Source: Nocardioides thalensis
GTDB lineage: Bacteria > Actinomycetota > Actinomycetes > Propionibacteriales > Nocardioidaceae
Direction: 5' to 3'
NCBI RefSeq assembly: GCF_013410655.1
Contig: NZ_JACCFP010000001.1
Coordinates: forward strand, 2,255,501-2,319,500
DNA length: 64,000 nt
The notes beneath the pieces were generated by a model that saw only the letters and a list, made by a program, of their open reading frames with translations, made no database searches and was not told the origin of the DNA. Shown here piece after piece: positions 37,379 through 47,101 of the stretch (position 1 is its first letter; each line of letters opens with the position of its first letter). A program made the translations under genes and the position numbers.

Positions 37379-37867
37379 TCAGCCTAGGCCGTCCCTGCGG
37401 CGGACCTTCTTCAAGGTCGCTGCGGTGAGAAGCGCTGCGGACGCGGCCTCGTAACCCTTGTCCTCCTTCGAGCCCTCGAGCCCGGCCCGGTCGAGAGCCT
37501 GCTGCTCGTCGTCGCAGGTGAGCACGCCGAAGCCGACCGGCGTCTGGGCGTCGATGGACACCCGGGTCAGGCCGTCCGTGGCGGCGTTGCAGACGTACTC
37601 GAAGTGCGGCGTGCCGCCCCGGATGACCACGCCGAGCGCGATGATCGCGTCGTACGACGGCGCGAGCGCGGCGGCCATCACGGGCAGCTCGAACGTGCCC
37701 GGCACCCGCACGACGACGGGCGCTTCGACCTTGTGGTCGGCGAGCGCGCGCTGGGCGCCGGCGAGCAGGCCGTCCATCACCTCGGTGTGCCAGCTCGCGG
37801 CGACCACGGCGACCCGCAGGTCGTGGCAGTCGGTGGGCTCGGGGGTCGGGGCGCCGTGTCCGGCCAT
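37379..37867 (-). CDS. ribH: 6,7-dimethyl-8-ribityllumazine synthase
   Basis: 162 aa. It condenses the ribityl-pyrimidine with DHBP to form the riboflavin precursor. Active-site segments [19 protein letters not shown] and [15 protein letters not shown] are intact. The ATG is one base after the ribBA stop. Its upstream region contains the palindromic repeat that forms the RibBA tail. Confidence 0.97.
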   Translation of the reverse strand: MAGHGAPTPEPTDCHDLRVAVVAASWHTEVMDGLLAGAQRALADHKVEAPVVVRVPGTFELPVMAAALAPSYDAIIALGVVIRGGTPHFEYVCNAATDGLTRVSIDAQTPVGFGVLTCDDEQQALDRAGLEGSKEDKGYEAASAALLTAATLKKVRRRDGLG

Positions 37868-37868
37868 G

Positions 37869-39167
37869 TCAGATCTCCGTTCCGGTGGTCGAGGAGGCCG
37901 CCCCAGCGGCCGTCTCGAGACCCAGGTCGCTGGCAGGGAGGGGTGCGTCGAGGTTGGGGAGGTCGTGGCCCATCCGGTCGCGCTTGGTGAGCAGGTAGGC
38001 CAGATTGTGGTCGTTGGGACGCGGCGTGAGCGGCACCCGCTCGGTGACCTTGATCCCGTAGTCCTCCAGGTTGGTGACCTTGTCGGGGTTGTTGGTGAGC
38101 AGTCGCACCTCGGTCACGCCCAGGTCCTTGAGGATCTGGGTGGCCGCGCCGTAGTGGCGCGCGTCGGCCGGCAGCCCGAGGTCGAGGTTGGCGTCGACGG
38201 TGTCGCGGCCGCCGTCCTGGAGCTGGTAGGCCTGCAGCTTGGCGACCAGGCCGATCCCCCGGCCCTCGTGGCCGCGCAGGTAGACGACCACACCGCGACC
38301 CTCCTGGACGATCCGCTCCAGCGCCTCGTCGAGCTGCGGCCCGCAGTCGCACCGGCTGCTGCCGAACACGTCGCCGGTCAGGCATTCGGAGTGGACCCGC
38401 GTCAGCACCGGGCCGCCGGACGTCAGCGACGCGGGGTCGCCGTACACCAGGGCGACGTGCTCGCTGCCGTCGACGGTGATCGTGTAGCCGAAGGCGGTGA
38501 AGTCGCCGTGCCGGGTGGGCAGCCGGGTCTCGGCCTCGCGGTCGACGTGGACCTCGTTGCGCCGGCGGTACTTGACGAGGTCCTCGATCGAGATCATCGC
38601 CAGGCCGTGCTCGTCGGCGAACTCGCGCAGCTCGGGCGCGCGCTTCATGGTGCCATCGTCGTTGACGATCTCGACGAGGACGCCCGCCGGGGTGAGCCCG
38701 GCCAGCTTGGCGAGGTCGACCGCGGCCTCGGTGTGGCCCCGCCGCACGAGGACGCCGCCCTCGCGGTAGCGCAGCGGGAAGACGTGGCCCGGGCGGGTGA
38801 TCTCCCACGGCTCGGTCGCCGAGTCGGCGAGGACCCGGGCGGTGTGGGCGCGGTCGGCCGCGGAGATGCCCGTGGAGACGCCGTCACGGGCGTCGACCGA
38901 GATGGTGTACGCCGTCCGCAGCTTGTCCTTGTTGTGCGGCGTCATCAGCGGGATCTCGAGCCGGTCGAGCATGTCGCCGGGCATCGGCACGCAGATCACG
39001 CCGCTGGAGTGGCGGATGGTGAACGCCATCAGCTCGGGGGTGGCCTTCGCCGCAGCGAAGATGATGTCGCCCTCGTTCTCGCGGTCCTCGTCGTCGACGA
39101 CGACCACGGCCTTGCCGGCGGCGATGTCGGCGATCGCCTGCTCGACGGAGTCCAACCGAACGGACAT
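37869..39167 (-). CDS. ribBA: Bifunctional DHBP synthase / GTP cyclohydrolase II (RibBA)
   Basis: 432 aa. The N-terminal DHBP synthase (~1-205) has [15 protein letters not shown] and [13 protein letters not shown]-terminal GTP cyclohydrolase II (~206-410) has the zinc site [18 protein letters not shown] and [10 protein letters not shown]. The last residues [12 protein letters not shown] are encoded by a palindromic repeat copy, followed by only five residues and the stop. ATG 39167 lies 1 nt after the ribE stop. Confidence 0.96.
   Translation of the reverse strand: MSVRLDSVEQAIADIAAGKAVVVVDDEDRENEGDIIFAAAKATPELMAFTIRHSSGVICVPMPGDMLDRLEIPLMTPHNKDKLRTAYTISVDARDGVSTGISAADRAHTARVLADSATEPWEITRPGHVFPLRYREGGVLVRRGHTEAAVDLAKLAGLTPAGVLVEIVNDDGTMKRAPELREFADEHGLAMISIEDLVKYRRRNEVHVDREAETRLPTRHGDFTAFGYTITVDGSEHVALVYGDPASLTSGGPVLTRVHSECLTGDVFGSSRCDCGPQLDEALERIVQEGRGVVVYLRGHEGRGIGLVAKLQAYQLQDGGRDTVDANLDLGLPADARHYGAATQILKDLGVTEVRLLTNNPDKVTNLEDYGIKVTERVPLTPRPNDHNLAYLLTKRDRMGHDLPNLDAPLPASDLGLETAAGAASSTTGTEI
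37884..37922 (-). repeat. Palindromic repeat copy A (RibBA C-terminal tail)
   Basis: On the minus strand: TCGAG, AC, inner stem GGCCGC, loop TGGG, GCGGCC, TC, CTCGA. It encodes [11 protein letters not shown] in RibBA. Its inner stem differs from copy B by a compensated base pair. Confidence 0.75.
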
Positions 39168-39168
39168 G

Positions 39169-39816
39169 TCAGTTCCTTTCGTTCGTCGAGGAGGTCGCCC
39201 CAGCGACCGTCTCGACACGCATGTAGGCGCGCACGAGCTTCTCCACGTGCTTGGCGAGGACGTCGACCTCGAGGTTGACCGGGTCGCCCGGCTCGCGGAA
39301 GCCGAGGGTGGTGCGGGCGAGGGTCTCGGGGATCAGGCTGACGGTGAACGAGGCGTCCTTGGCCTCGACGACCGTGAGGGAGGTGCCGTCGACGGTGATC
39401 GAACCCTTGTCGACGAGGTAGCGGGCGAGATCGGGCTCCTCGGGGAGACCGATCTCGACGACCGTCCAGTGCTCGCTCGGCGTCCGGCTCAGCACCGTGC
39501 CGACTCCGTCGACGTGACCCTGGACCACGTGGCCCCCGAGCCGCTTCTCGGCGGTGACAGCGCGCTCGAGGTTGACCCGGTCCCCCGGCGCGAGGCGGCC
39601 GGTGCTGGTCTTCGCCAGGGTCTCGGCCATCACGTCGGCGGTCCAGGTGGTGTCGGTGCGCTCGGCCACGGTCAGGCAGCAGCCGTTCACGGCGATGGAG
39701 TCGCCGAGCGCCGCGTCGGACAGGGTCTCGTCGGCGCGGATCGTGAGCCGGATGGCGTCGCCCTGGTCGTCGACCGACGCGACGGTGCCGAGCTCCTCCA
39801 CGATGCCGGTGAACAT
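39169..39816 (-). CDS. ribE: Riboflavin synthase alpha subunit
   Basis: 215 aa, two lumazine-binding barrels: [23 protein letters not shown] and [12 protein letters not shown] in the first, then [15 protein letters not shown] in the second. It dismutates two lumazines to riboflavin. The tail [11 protein letters not shown] before the last four residues is encoded by a palindromic repeat copy. It starts 1 nt after ribD. Confidence 0.96.
   Translation of the reverse strand: MFTGIVEELGTVASVDDQGDAIRLTIRADETLSDAALGDSIAVNGCCLTVAERTDTTWTADVMAETLAKTSTGRLAPGDRVNLERAVTAEKRLGGHVVQGHVDGVGTVLSRTPSEHWTVVEIGLPEEPDLARYLVDKGSITVDGTSLTVVEAKDASFTVSLIPETLARTTLGFREPGDPVNLEVDVLAKHVEKLVRAYMRVETVAGATSSTNERN
39185..39218 (-). 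repeat. Palindromic repeat copy B (RibE C-terminal tail)
   Basis: On the minus strand: TCGAG, AC, stem GGTCGC, loop TGGG, GCGACC, TC, CTCGA. It encodes [11 protein letters not shown], in the same reading frame as copy A. Confidence 0.75.
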
Positions 39817-39817
39817 G

Positions 39818-40885
<1,068 letters not shown>

Positions 40886-40980
40886 GTCGGTGCCACCGGT
40901 CCTCTCCGTCGTCCTCAGCTCGGACTCCGGGGCGTGGATGGCGTACGGCGGCGGCGCGCCTGCGCCGTCCGTCCGCTCGT

Positions 40981-41121
40981 GCGTGCGCTTCCCATCCGGA
41001 CTTTGACCGTCGGTCCAGGATTCCCACCTGGTCAACCGGCCACTGGCTGTGGCCGGGTCGCGGACTTCTGAACTTCGTTCAGTCACCGCCGGCTCGGAGT
41101 TTCACCGACCCCAGAGCACGC
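40981..41121 (-). promoter_or_regulatory. FMN riboswitch (RFN element)
   Basis: The minus strand holds the conserved RFN landmarks in order: GGGGTCGGTGAAACTCCG, CCGGCGGT, GTCCGCGACCC, GGTGGGAATCCTGGACCGAC and AGTCCGGATGGGA. Helix P1 is formed by GCGTGC (complement at 41116-41121) and GCACGC (40981-40986). It ends about 95 nt before the ribD start, so it should lower expression of the rib genes when FMN is plentiful. Confidence 0.93.
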
Positions 41122-41201
41122 GAGCTCTTGTGGGGTCAATGGTCGCACAGCCGAGATCTATTCCCGCAACGTGATGTTCGTCGCGAGCAGAACTGGCCGG
41201 G

Positions 41202-42722
41202 TCACCACCGGGAGAAGCGCATCCGCAGCTGCTCGGTCTCGATGTCGAAGAGTCGCCGGGCGCCGTCTCGCTCGCCGAAGAACAGCAGCACGTCGTGCCG
41301 CGCGTCCCGGCCGGGCCGGCGCAGGACCAGATCCTGCGCGTCACCGCCGACGAAGCGGTAGCGACCCGCCCACGTGCGGCCCTCGCCGAGCGCGTAGCGG
41401 TAGGTGCCGTCCATGCGCAGCACGAGCCGCTGCCCGAACCGGCTGCGGCCGTCGTAGGAGAAGCGCTTGCCCGTTGTGACCGACGCGATCTCCCGGTCCG
41501 GCAGCAGGGCCGGGCGGCCGCGCCGCGTGGCGACGCGGAGGATCCAGCCATCGCCGTCCGGTCGCAGGAGGCGGTCGTCGATCTGGAGCCGGCCGGTCTC
41601 CTCGTCGTAGTAGTAGCGATGGCACTCGTCGTCGGCCGCGGTGCACGGCGTCGCGCGCGGCGCCTGGTAGCGACCGGTGAGGGCAACCCACTCGTCGTCG
41701 AGGAACTCGGCGGCCGCGTGGATGTCGAACTCGCCGATCCCGGAGTTGGCGCTCGTCGAGCGCCACCACCAGCTCTCACCGGCGAGGCTGCCCTCCCACT
41801 CGGTGGGCACCGGCATCGACACCGGGATCTTGGTCCGGTGCAGCTCGCAGCCGCGCTGCGTGGTCACCCCGTCACGGGTGAAGTCGACCAGGCCCAGGTC
41901 GACGTCGTACGTCGCGCTCGGGTCGGCCTCGAACACGAAGGAACCCGTCCACTCCTCCGCGGTCCAGAGGTCGACGTCGGTCGGCAGGGTCGGTGACTCG
42001 ACGAGCGTGTACTGCGACGACGGCTCGAAGGCGTAGGACGCCGTGCCGAGGTGGCTGGGCCAGAACAGGTCGGGCAGCGGGCCGGGGCGTGGGTCGATGG
42101 CGACGTCGACCTCGAACTCGCCGCGCCACGGCACCTCCGCCGGGCACGTGAGGTGGAGGGGAGACGTCGTCAGGTCGCTGTAGCCGAGCGGGGCGAACGG
42201 CTCGACCGGTGCCTTCGAGACCTTGGGTCCGGGATCCACCGGGTCGGCTCCGTCGTAGACCGCGACGCGGAGGCAGTCGGAGTCGGGGTACGTCCCGATC
42301 TCGACCCGCTCGACGTTGTCGTCGACGGTCTCGCCGTCGGGGAACGACTGCACCGGCAGCGGCGCCCACGCGGCGTCGTACGCCGTGACCGGGGCCGTCT
42401 CGTCGTGCTTGTCGACGACGATCCAGCGCGAGACCGCGCACGCTCCACCGTCGGTGGAGCCGAGCCCGACGTGCAGGTAGCGGCCCGCGATGCCGGCGCT
42501 CCAGTGCCACGTGTGCACCTCGACCCGGCCGAGCGACGGCTCGGCCATCACACCCACCTCGTGGGCCCAGTCGTCTGCGTTCTCGACGTAGAGGTAGGCA
42601 CCGAAGCTCTCCACGGGCACGGCCGGTGTGTCCTCGGCCGCAGCCGGTGGCGGTCCCGTGAGGGCGCCCAACGCCGCGCCGGCGATGCCGAGCAGGACGG
42701 TGGTACGGCGCAGCAGGCTCAT
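41202..42722 (-). CDS. Secreted protein of unknown function
   Basis: 506 aa. An N-terminal signal peptide (SLLRRTTVLLGIAGAALGAL, cleavage near AAA-ED, ~residue 29) is followed by a soluble extracellular domain rich in Trp, Tyr and Asp. Paired cysteines are present (GGACAVS, DSDCLRV, LTCPAEV, QRGCELH, TPCTAADDECHRYY). I recognise no named domain and see no sortase or lipobox signal. Its 3' end is 80 bp before the FMN riboswitch region on the same strand. Confidence 0.75.
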   Translation of the reverse strand: MSLLRRTTVLLGIAGAALGALTGPPPAAAEDTPAVPVESFGAYLYVENADDWAHEVGVMAEPSLGRVEVHTWHWSAGIAGRYLHVGLGSTDGGACAVSRWIVVDKHDETAPVTAYDAAWAPLPVQSFPDGETVDDNVERVEIGTYPDSDCLRVAVYDGADPVDPGPKVSKAPVEPFAPLGYSDLTTSPLHLTCPAEVPWRGEFEVDVAIDPRPGPLPDLFWPSHLGTASYAFEPSSQYTLVESPTLPTDVDLWTAEEWTGSFVFEADPSATYDVDLGLVDFTRDGVTTQRGCELHRTKIPVSMPVPTEWEGSLAGESWWWRSTSANSGIGEFDIHAAAEFLDDEWVALTGRYQAPRATPCTAADDECHRYYYDEETGRLQIDDRLLRPDGDGWILRVATRRGRPALLPDREIASVTTGKRFSYDGRSRFGQRLVLRMDGTYRYALGEGRTWAGRYRFVGGDAQDLVLRRPGRDARHDVLLFFGERDGARRLFDIETEQLRMRFSRW

Positions 42723-42801
42723 CGGTCCCCCGGGGTCCTGAAGGTGGTCACGTCCTCAGGACGTCCGAGCCTGCCAGAGGTTGCCCCGGATCGCGGCCCG
42801 T

Positions 42802-43470
42802 TCAGGCTTCCTGCGCTGATGCAGCCTTGTCGCGCAGCGCGGCGATCATGGCGTCCGGGTCGTCGGCGGAGTAGACCGCCGAGCCGGCGACGAACACGTC
42901 GGCCCCGGCCTCGGCGCACCGCTCGATCGTCTCCAGCGAGACTCCACCGTCGACCTGGAGCCATGTCTCGACGCCGTGCTTGTCCATCAGGGCGCGGGCG
43001 CGGCGGATCTTCGGCAGGCACAGGTCGAGGAACTTCTGGCCGCCGAAGCCCGGCTCGACGGTCATCACGAGCAGCATGTCGAGCTCGGGCAGCAGGTCCT
43101 CATAGGGCTCGATCGGCGTGGCTGGCTTCAGCGCCATCGACGCGCGCGCACCCGCCTTCCGGATCTCGCGGGCCAGCCGCACCGGTGCCTTGCACGCCTC
43201 GACGTGGAACGTCACCGAGCCGCAGCCCGCGTCGACGTACGAGAGTGCGTTGCGGTCGGCGTCGTCGATCATCAGATGCGCGTCCAGCGGGGTGTCGGTC
43301 GACCGGGCGAGCGCCTCGACCATCGTCGGGCCGAACGTCAGGTTGGGCACGAAGTGGTTGTCCATGACGTCGACGTGGACCCAGTCGGCGCCGGGGATCC
43401 GCGCCACCTCCGCGGCGAGGTTGCCGAAGTCGGCGTTGAGGATCGACGGCGTGATCTGGATGTGGCCCAC
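42802..43470 (-). CDS. rpe: Ribulose-phosphate 3-epimerase
   Basis: 222 aa TIM barrel of the pentose-phosphate pathway. [17 protein letters not shown], the metal/proton site [39 protein letters not shown] and the phosphate-binding VDGGVS and VAGSAVY are all present. I chose GTG 43470 by family similarity; a TTG at 43494 is possible but unlikely. The -10 box TAGACT ends 8 nt before this GTG. Confidence 0.96.
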   Translation of the reverse strand: MGHIQITPSILNADFGNLAAEVARIPGADWVHVDVMDNHFVPNLTFGPTMVEALARSTDTPLDAHLMIDDADRNALSYVDAGCGSVTFHVEACKAPVRLAREIRKAGARASMALKPATPIEPYEDLLPELDMLLVMTVEPGFGGQKFLDLCLPKIRRARALMDKHGVETWLQVDGGVSLETIERCAEAGADVFVAGSAVYSADDPDAMIAALRDKAASAQEA

Positions 43471-43484
43471 GTGCCGGGAGTCTA
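43471..43484 (-). promoter_or_regulatory. -10 box of a possibly leaderless rpe promoter
   Basis: The minus strand reads TAGACT (complement at 43479-43484) with 8 nt to the GTG start. No Shine-Dalgarno is visible. It shares the 64-bp divergent region with the ABC transporter promoter. Confidence 0.45.
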
Positions 43485-43509
43485 GTGACGACAAGCCCTG
43501 TCGCGACTA

Positions 43510-43534
43510 CAGGACGATATGTAGTATTCCTGCT
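43510..43534 (+). promoter_or_regulatory. ABC exporter promoter with overlapping inverted repeat
   Basis: TAGTAT (43522-43527) lies 7 nt before the ATG, suggesting a leaderless mRNA. The inverted repeat CAGGA (43510-43514) / TCCTG (43528-43532) flanks the -10 box and is a candidate operator, perhaps for the XRE regulator encoded at the end of this operon. Confidence 0.4.
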
Positions 43535-44482
43535 ATGTCTGATCGCGAGAGTGCAACGACACTCCTCGACACCGCGCTCGAGGTCCGCGACCTGCGGATG
43601 AGCTACGGCAGCAACGAGGTGCTCAAGGGCGTCACCTTCTCCGCGCGCCGCGGCGAGGTCGTGGCACTCCTCGGGCCGAACGGCGCCGGCAAGACCACGA
43701 CGATCGAGATCCTCGAGGGCTTCCGGATGCGGGCGTCGGGCGAGGTGTCCGTGCTGGGGTCCGACCCAGCGCGGGGCGACGAGCAGTGGCGCGCGCGGGT
43801 CGGCGTGGTGCTGCAGTCCTGGCGCGACCACAGCCGCTGGCGGGTGCGCGACCTCATCGACTACCACGCCCGCTTCTACGCGCCGTACTCCACGGCCGAG
43901 GTCCCCCGGCCATGGGACGTGGACGAGCTGCTCGGCATCGTGGGCCTCACCCAGCACGCCGACCAGAAGGTAATGCGGCTCTCCGGCGGCCAGCGCCGCC
44001 GGGTCGACGTGGCGATCGGCATCGTCGGGCGCCCGGAGCTGGTGTTCCTCGACGAACCCACGGCCGGGTTCGACCCGCACGCGCGGCGCGAGTTCCACGA
44101 GCTGGTGCACCGGCTCTCCGACTTCGAGAACACCACCGTGCTGCTCACCACGCACGACCTGGCCGAGGCGGAGAAGCTCGCCGACCGGATCCTGGTGCTC
44201 GACCGCGGCACCATCATCGCCGACGGCAGCCCCGACCAGCTGGCCCTCGAGCTCGCGACCAAGGCGGAGGTCCGCTGGACCTCCGGGGGCGAGCGGCACG
44301 TGCACGCGGTCGAGGAGCGCGACCCGACCGCATTCGTGCGCCGTCTGCTCGCGACCGACTCCGACGTCACCGAGCTCGAGGTGAAGCGGGCGAACCTCGA
44401 GGACACCTACCTGGCGCTCGTCCAGCGGGTCGAGAGCGGCCAGACCGATGCGGAGCCCGAGAGCCTGGAGGCACTGTCATGA
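43535..44482 (+). CDS. ABC transporter ATP-binding protein
   Basis: 315 aa. Walker A is LLGPNGAGKTTTIEIL (~residues 45-60), the signature is RLSGGQRRRVDVAIG, Walker B is LVFLDEPTAGFDP, and the H-loop is LLTTHDLAEAE. The C-terminal ~80-aa extension is typical of DrrA/NodI-type exporters. The partner permease follows with a 4-bp ATGA overlap. The substrate is unknown; drug or lipid export is typical of the class. Confidence 0.93.
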   Translation: MSDRESATTLLDTALEVRDLRMSYGSNEVLKGVTFSARRGEVVALLGPNGAGKTTTIEILEGFRMRASGEVSVLGSDPARGDEQWRARVGVVLQSWRDHSRWRVRDLIDYHARFYAPYSTAEVPRPWDVDELLGIVGLTQHADQKVMRLSGGQRRRVDVAIGIVGRPELVFLDEPTAGFDPHARREFHELVHRLSDFENTTVLLTTHDLAEAEKLADRILVLDRGTIIADGSPDQLALELATKAEVRWTSGGERHVHAVEERDPTAFVRRLLATDSDVTELEVKRANLEDTYLALVQRVESGQTDAEPESLEALS

Positions 44483-45339
44483 GCACTACCGCCGACGGAC
44501 GCAGGATCGCCGTACGGGCAGGTCTGCGCCGCGGGTGGCTGGAGACGAAGTACTCGCTGACCGAGGTCGGCGACATCTTCTGGATGCTCGTCTTCCCGCT
44601 GGGCTTCACGGTCACCCTGCTCTTCATGCGCGGTGACACGGTCCCGGGCACCGACCTGGCGCTCGGAGCGATGGTGCTGCCGAGCCTGATCGGGATGTCG
44701 ATCGCGTTCGGTGGCCTGGCGGGGCCGGCGATGCAGATCACGACGGATCGAGAGGACGGCACCCTGCTGCGGGCCAAGGCGACGCCCGACGGGATGCTCG
44801 GCTACCTGATCGGCAAGATCTGGTTCTTCGGGCTGACCACGCTGGCCAGCATGGTGTTGCTCGCGATCCCCGCCGCGACGGTGATCGGCGACCTCCGTCT
44901 GGACGGCCGTACGGCGCTGCTGCTCCCGATCATCTTCGTCGTCGGCATGATCGCGACCGTCCCGATCGGGTCCGCCCTCGGCTCGCTCTTCAAGTCCAGC
45001 GCGCAGTCGATGCTGGTCATGCTGGCGTCGTTCCTGCTGATCGCGGTCTCCGGGATCTTCTACCCGATCACGGCGCTGCCGACCTGGCTGCAGTGGATCG
45101 GGCAGGCCTTCCCGTTCTACTGGCTCGGTCTCGGCACCCGGTCAGCCATGCTGCCCGCCGGCGCCGAGGCGTCGGAGATCGGCGACTCCTGGCGCACGGC
45201 CGAGATGTTCGGCGTGCTCGGCGTCTGGGCCGTGGTCGGTCTGGTCGTCGCGCCGATCGTGCTCCGCCGGATGGCCCGCCGCCAGACCGCGTCGGCCGTC
45301 CAGGCCGCGCGCGACAAGATCATGGCCAAGGGCTTCTGA
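44479..45339 (+). CDS. ABC transporter permease (ABC-2 type)
   Basis: 286 aa with six predicted membrane segments (near residues 33-50, 62-82, 112-132, 147-170, 176-197 and 245-265). It contains the ABC-2 signature TTDREDGTLLRAKATPDG after the second helix. It pairs with the ATPase encoded just upstream to form an exporter. Confidence 0.92.
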   Translation: MSTTADGRRIAVRAGLRRGWLETKYSLTEVGDIFWMLVFPLGFTVTLLFMRGDTVPGTDLALGAMVLPSLIGMSIAFGGLAGPAMQITTDREDGTLLRAKATPDGMLGYLIGKIWFFGLTTLASMVLLAIPAATVIGDLRLDGRTALLLPIIFVVGMIATVPIGSALGSLFKSSAQSMLVMLASFLLIAVSGIFYPITALPTWLQWIGQAFPFYWLGLGTRSAMLPAGAEASEIGDSWRTAEMFGVLGVWAVVGLVVAPIVLRRMARRQTASAVQAARDKIMAKGF

Positions 45340-45342
45340 CGC

Positions 45343-45576
45343 GTGGCGAACGAGTCCGACACCGTCTACAACCGGATCGCGATGCTGCGCGCCGAGCGCG
45401 GCATCTCGCGCCGGGAGCTCGCCGACGCGCTCGGCGTCCACTACCAGACCGTGGGCTACCTCGAGCGCGGCGAGTACAGCCCGTCGCTGCACCTCGCGCT
45501 GCGGATCGCCGAGTACTTCGGTGTGGCCGTCGAGGTGGTCTTCGCGATCGAGCCGTTCAAGCGACTCGGCGACTGA
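45343..45576 (+). CDS. XRE-family transcriptional regulator (77 aa)
   Basis: A single Cro/C1-type helix-turn-helix: YNRIAMLRAERGISRRELADALGVHYQTVGYLERGEYSPSL, with a short helical end and no ligand domain. The GTG start is 3 nt after the permease stop, so it is the third gene of the exporter operon and probably regulates it. It is similar to small YozG-like regulators. Its stop directly abuts the stop of the convergent LigD-like gene. Confidence 0.9.
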   Translation: MANESDTVYNRIAMLRAERGISRRELADALGVHYQTVGYLERGEYSPSLHLALRIAEYFGVAVEVVFAIEPFKRLGD

Positions 45577-46536
45577 TCAGGAGGACGACTCCTCGTCCTC
45601 GGCCTCGTCCTCGGCGATGTCGTCGCGGTCGGCCCACTCCAGCAGCGGGGCGATGTCGAAGACGTGGTCGTCGATGTCGGCGTGCAGGTCGCCGATCTCG
45701 GCGAACCGCTCCGGCACCGTGCGGATCGTGAAGTCCCGCGGGTCGGCGTCGTCGATCTCGTCCCACCGGATCGGCGTGGACACCCGGGCGTCGGGCAGGC
45801 CGCGCACGGAGTAGGCGGCCGCGATCGTGTGGTCGCGGGCGTTCTGGTTGTAGTCGACGAAGACCGCCTCCGGGTCGCGGTCCTTCTTCCACCACGTGGT
45901 CGTGACCAGCTCCGGCGCGCGGCGCTCGACCTCCCGCGCGAACGCGAGCGCGCCGCGCCGTACGCCCTTGTGGTCGTGGTCCGGCTTGATCCGCACGTAG
46001 ACGTGGAGTCCCTTGCTGCCGCTGGTCTTCGGGAAGCCGACGGCGCCCAGCTCGTCGAGCACCTCGTGCGCGACGTGGGCGACCTTCCGGACTTCTGCGT
46101 ACGACGCGTCGGGGCCGGGGTCCAAGTCGATGCGCCACTCGTCGGGCTGCTCGGTGGTGCCGCGGCGGCTGTTCCAGGGATGGAACTCGACCGTCGACAT
46201 CTGCACCGCCCAGATCACCGCGCCGAGCTCGGTGACGCAGAGCTCGTCGGCCGTGCGGTTCCAGCGCGGGAAGTGCAGCTGGACGGTCTCGACCCACGCG
46301 GGCGCGCCCTGCGGCAGCCGCTTCTGGTGGACCTTCTCCCCCGCCAGCCCCTTCGGGAAGCGGTGCAGCATGCACGGCCGCTCCCAGAGGGCGTTGACGA
46401 TGCCCGGCCCTACGGACAGGTAGTAGTGGACCAGGTCGAGCTTGGTCGCGCCGATCTCCTCGAAGTAGACCCGGTCCGGGTTGGTCACCTTGATCACCCG
46501 GTTGTCGACCTCGACCTCGGTGAACGGGGATGCCAT
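45577..46536 (-). CDS. LigD-type primase-polymerase domain protein (stand-alone PolDom)
   Basis: 319 aa, consisting only of the archaeo-eukaryotic primase-like polymerase domain of LigD. KVTNPDRVYFEEIGATKLDLVHYY begins the fold. The catalytic DxD is in WRIDLDPGPDASY, followed by FPKTSGSKGLHVYV and VFVDYNQNARDHTIAAAYSVRG. It has an acidic tail. No ligase or nuclease domain is attached and no Ku gene is nearby. A role in end joining or gap filling is inferred from the family. It is probably leaderless. Confidence 0.92.
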   Translation of the reverse strand: MASPFTEVEVDNRVIKVTNPDRVYFEEIGATKLDLVHYYLSVGPGIVNALWERPCMLHRFPKGLAGEKVHQKRLPQGAPAWVETVQLHFPRWNRTADELCVTELGAVIWAVQMSTVEFHPWNSRRGTTEQPDEWRIDLDPGPDASYAEVRKVAHVAHEVLDELGAVGFPKTSGSKGLHVYVRIKPDHDHKGVRRGALAFAREVERRAPELVTTTWWKKDRDPEAVFVDYNQNARDHTIAAAYSVRGLPDARVSTPIRWDEIDDADPRDFTIRTVPERFAEIGDLHADIDDHVFDIAPLLEWADRDDIAEDEAEDEESSS

Positions 46537-46548
46537 GGCAATAACCTA
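46537..46548 (-). promoter_or_regulatory. -10 box of a probable leaderless promoter for the LigD-like gene
   Basis: On the minus strand TAGGTT is followed by 6 nt and the ATG at 46536, the same spacing as at 4401, 21498 and 50756. Confidence 0.5.
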
Positions 46549-46594
46549 GTGGTGCGGTGTCACGCAGCGCCGGGTCCGAGGAGTCAGGTCGGGT

Positions 46595-47101
46595 GTGAAG
46601 AGGAACGACAACGAGGAGTTCGCCGCGTTCGTACGGGAGACCGCCACCGCGCTCCACCGCGCGGCGCTGCTGCTCACCGGCGACCACCACCAGGCCGAGG
46701 ACCTCACCCAGGCGACGTACGTCCGGGTGCTCGCGTCGTGGCGGCGGACGTCGGCGGCGGAAAGCCCGCTCGCCTACGCGCGGACGACGATGCTCAACAC
46801 CTTCCTCTCCCACCGCCGGCTGCGGCGCAGCTCGGAGGCTCCGGTCGCCGACCTCGCCGTGGACCAGCCGGTCGCCGACGGCGACCCGGACACCCGGATC
46901 GACCTGCTGGTCGCGCTCGCCTCCCTGGCGCCGCTCGACCGCGCCGTGGTCGTGCTGCGCTACTGGGAGGACCGCAGCGTGGCCGACACGGCGGTCGACC
47001 TGCAGCTGACCGAGGTCAACGTCCGCGCCCGGTCCCGGCGAGCACTGCAGCGGCTCCGCCCGCTGCTCGACCGCTCCGACCTGACCGAGAGGACCCCGTG
47101 A
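46595..47101 (+). CDS. ECF RNA polymerase sigma factor (SigE-like family)
   Basis: 168 aa. Region 2 (LHRAALLLTGDHHQAEDLTQATYVRVLASW) and region 4 (LASLAPLDRAVVVLRYWEDRSVADTAVDLQLTEVNVRARSRRALQRL) are separated by a short linker. GAGGAG lies about 14 nt before the GTG start. The stop shares one base with the next gene's ATG (TGATG), and that gene encodes a membrane protein that may be its regulator. Confidence 0.93.
   Translation: MKRNDNEEFAAFVRETATALHRAALLLTGDHHQAEDLTQATYVRVLASWRRTSAAESPLAYARTTMLNTFLSHRRLRRSSEAPVADLAVDQPVADGDPDTRIDLLVALASLAPLDRAVVVLRYWEDRSVADTAVDLQLTEVNVRARSRRALQRLRPLLDRSDLTERTP

Noticed and set aside
40886..41086. N-terminal extension of RibD read through the upstream open frame, including a DGAGAPP peptide like the CarA/CarB insert
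   Set aside because: The stretch overlaps the FMN riboswitch, so it is untranslated leader. The short peptide match is chance; the DNA lacks the repeat's stem plan and flanks.
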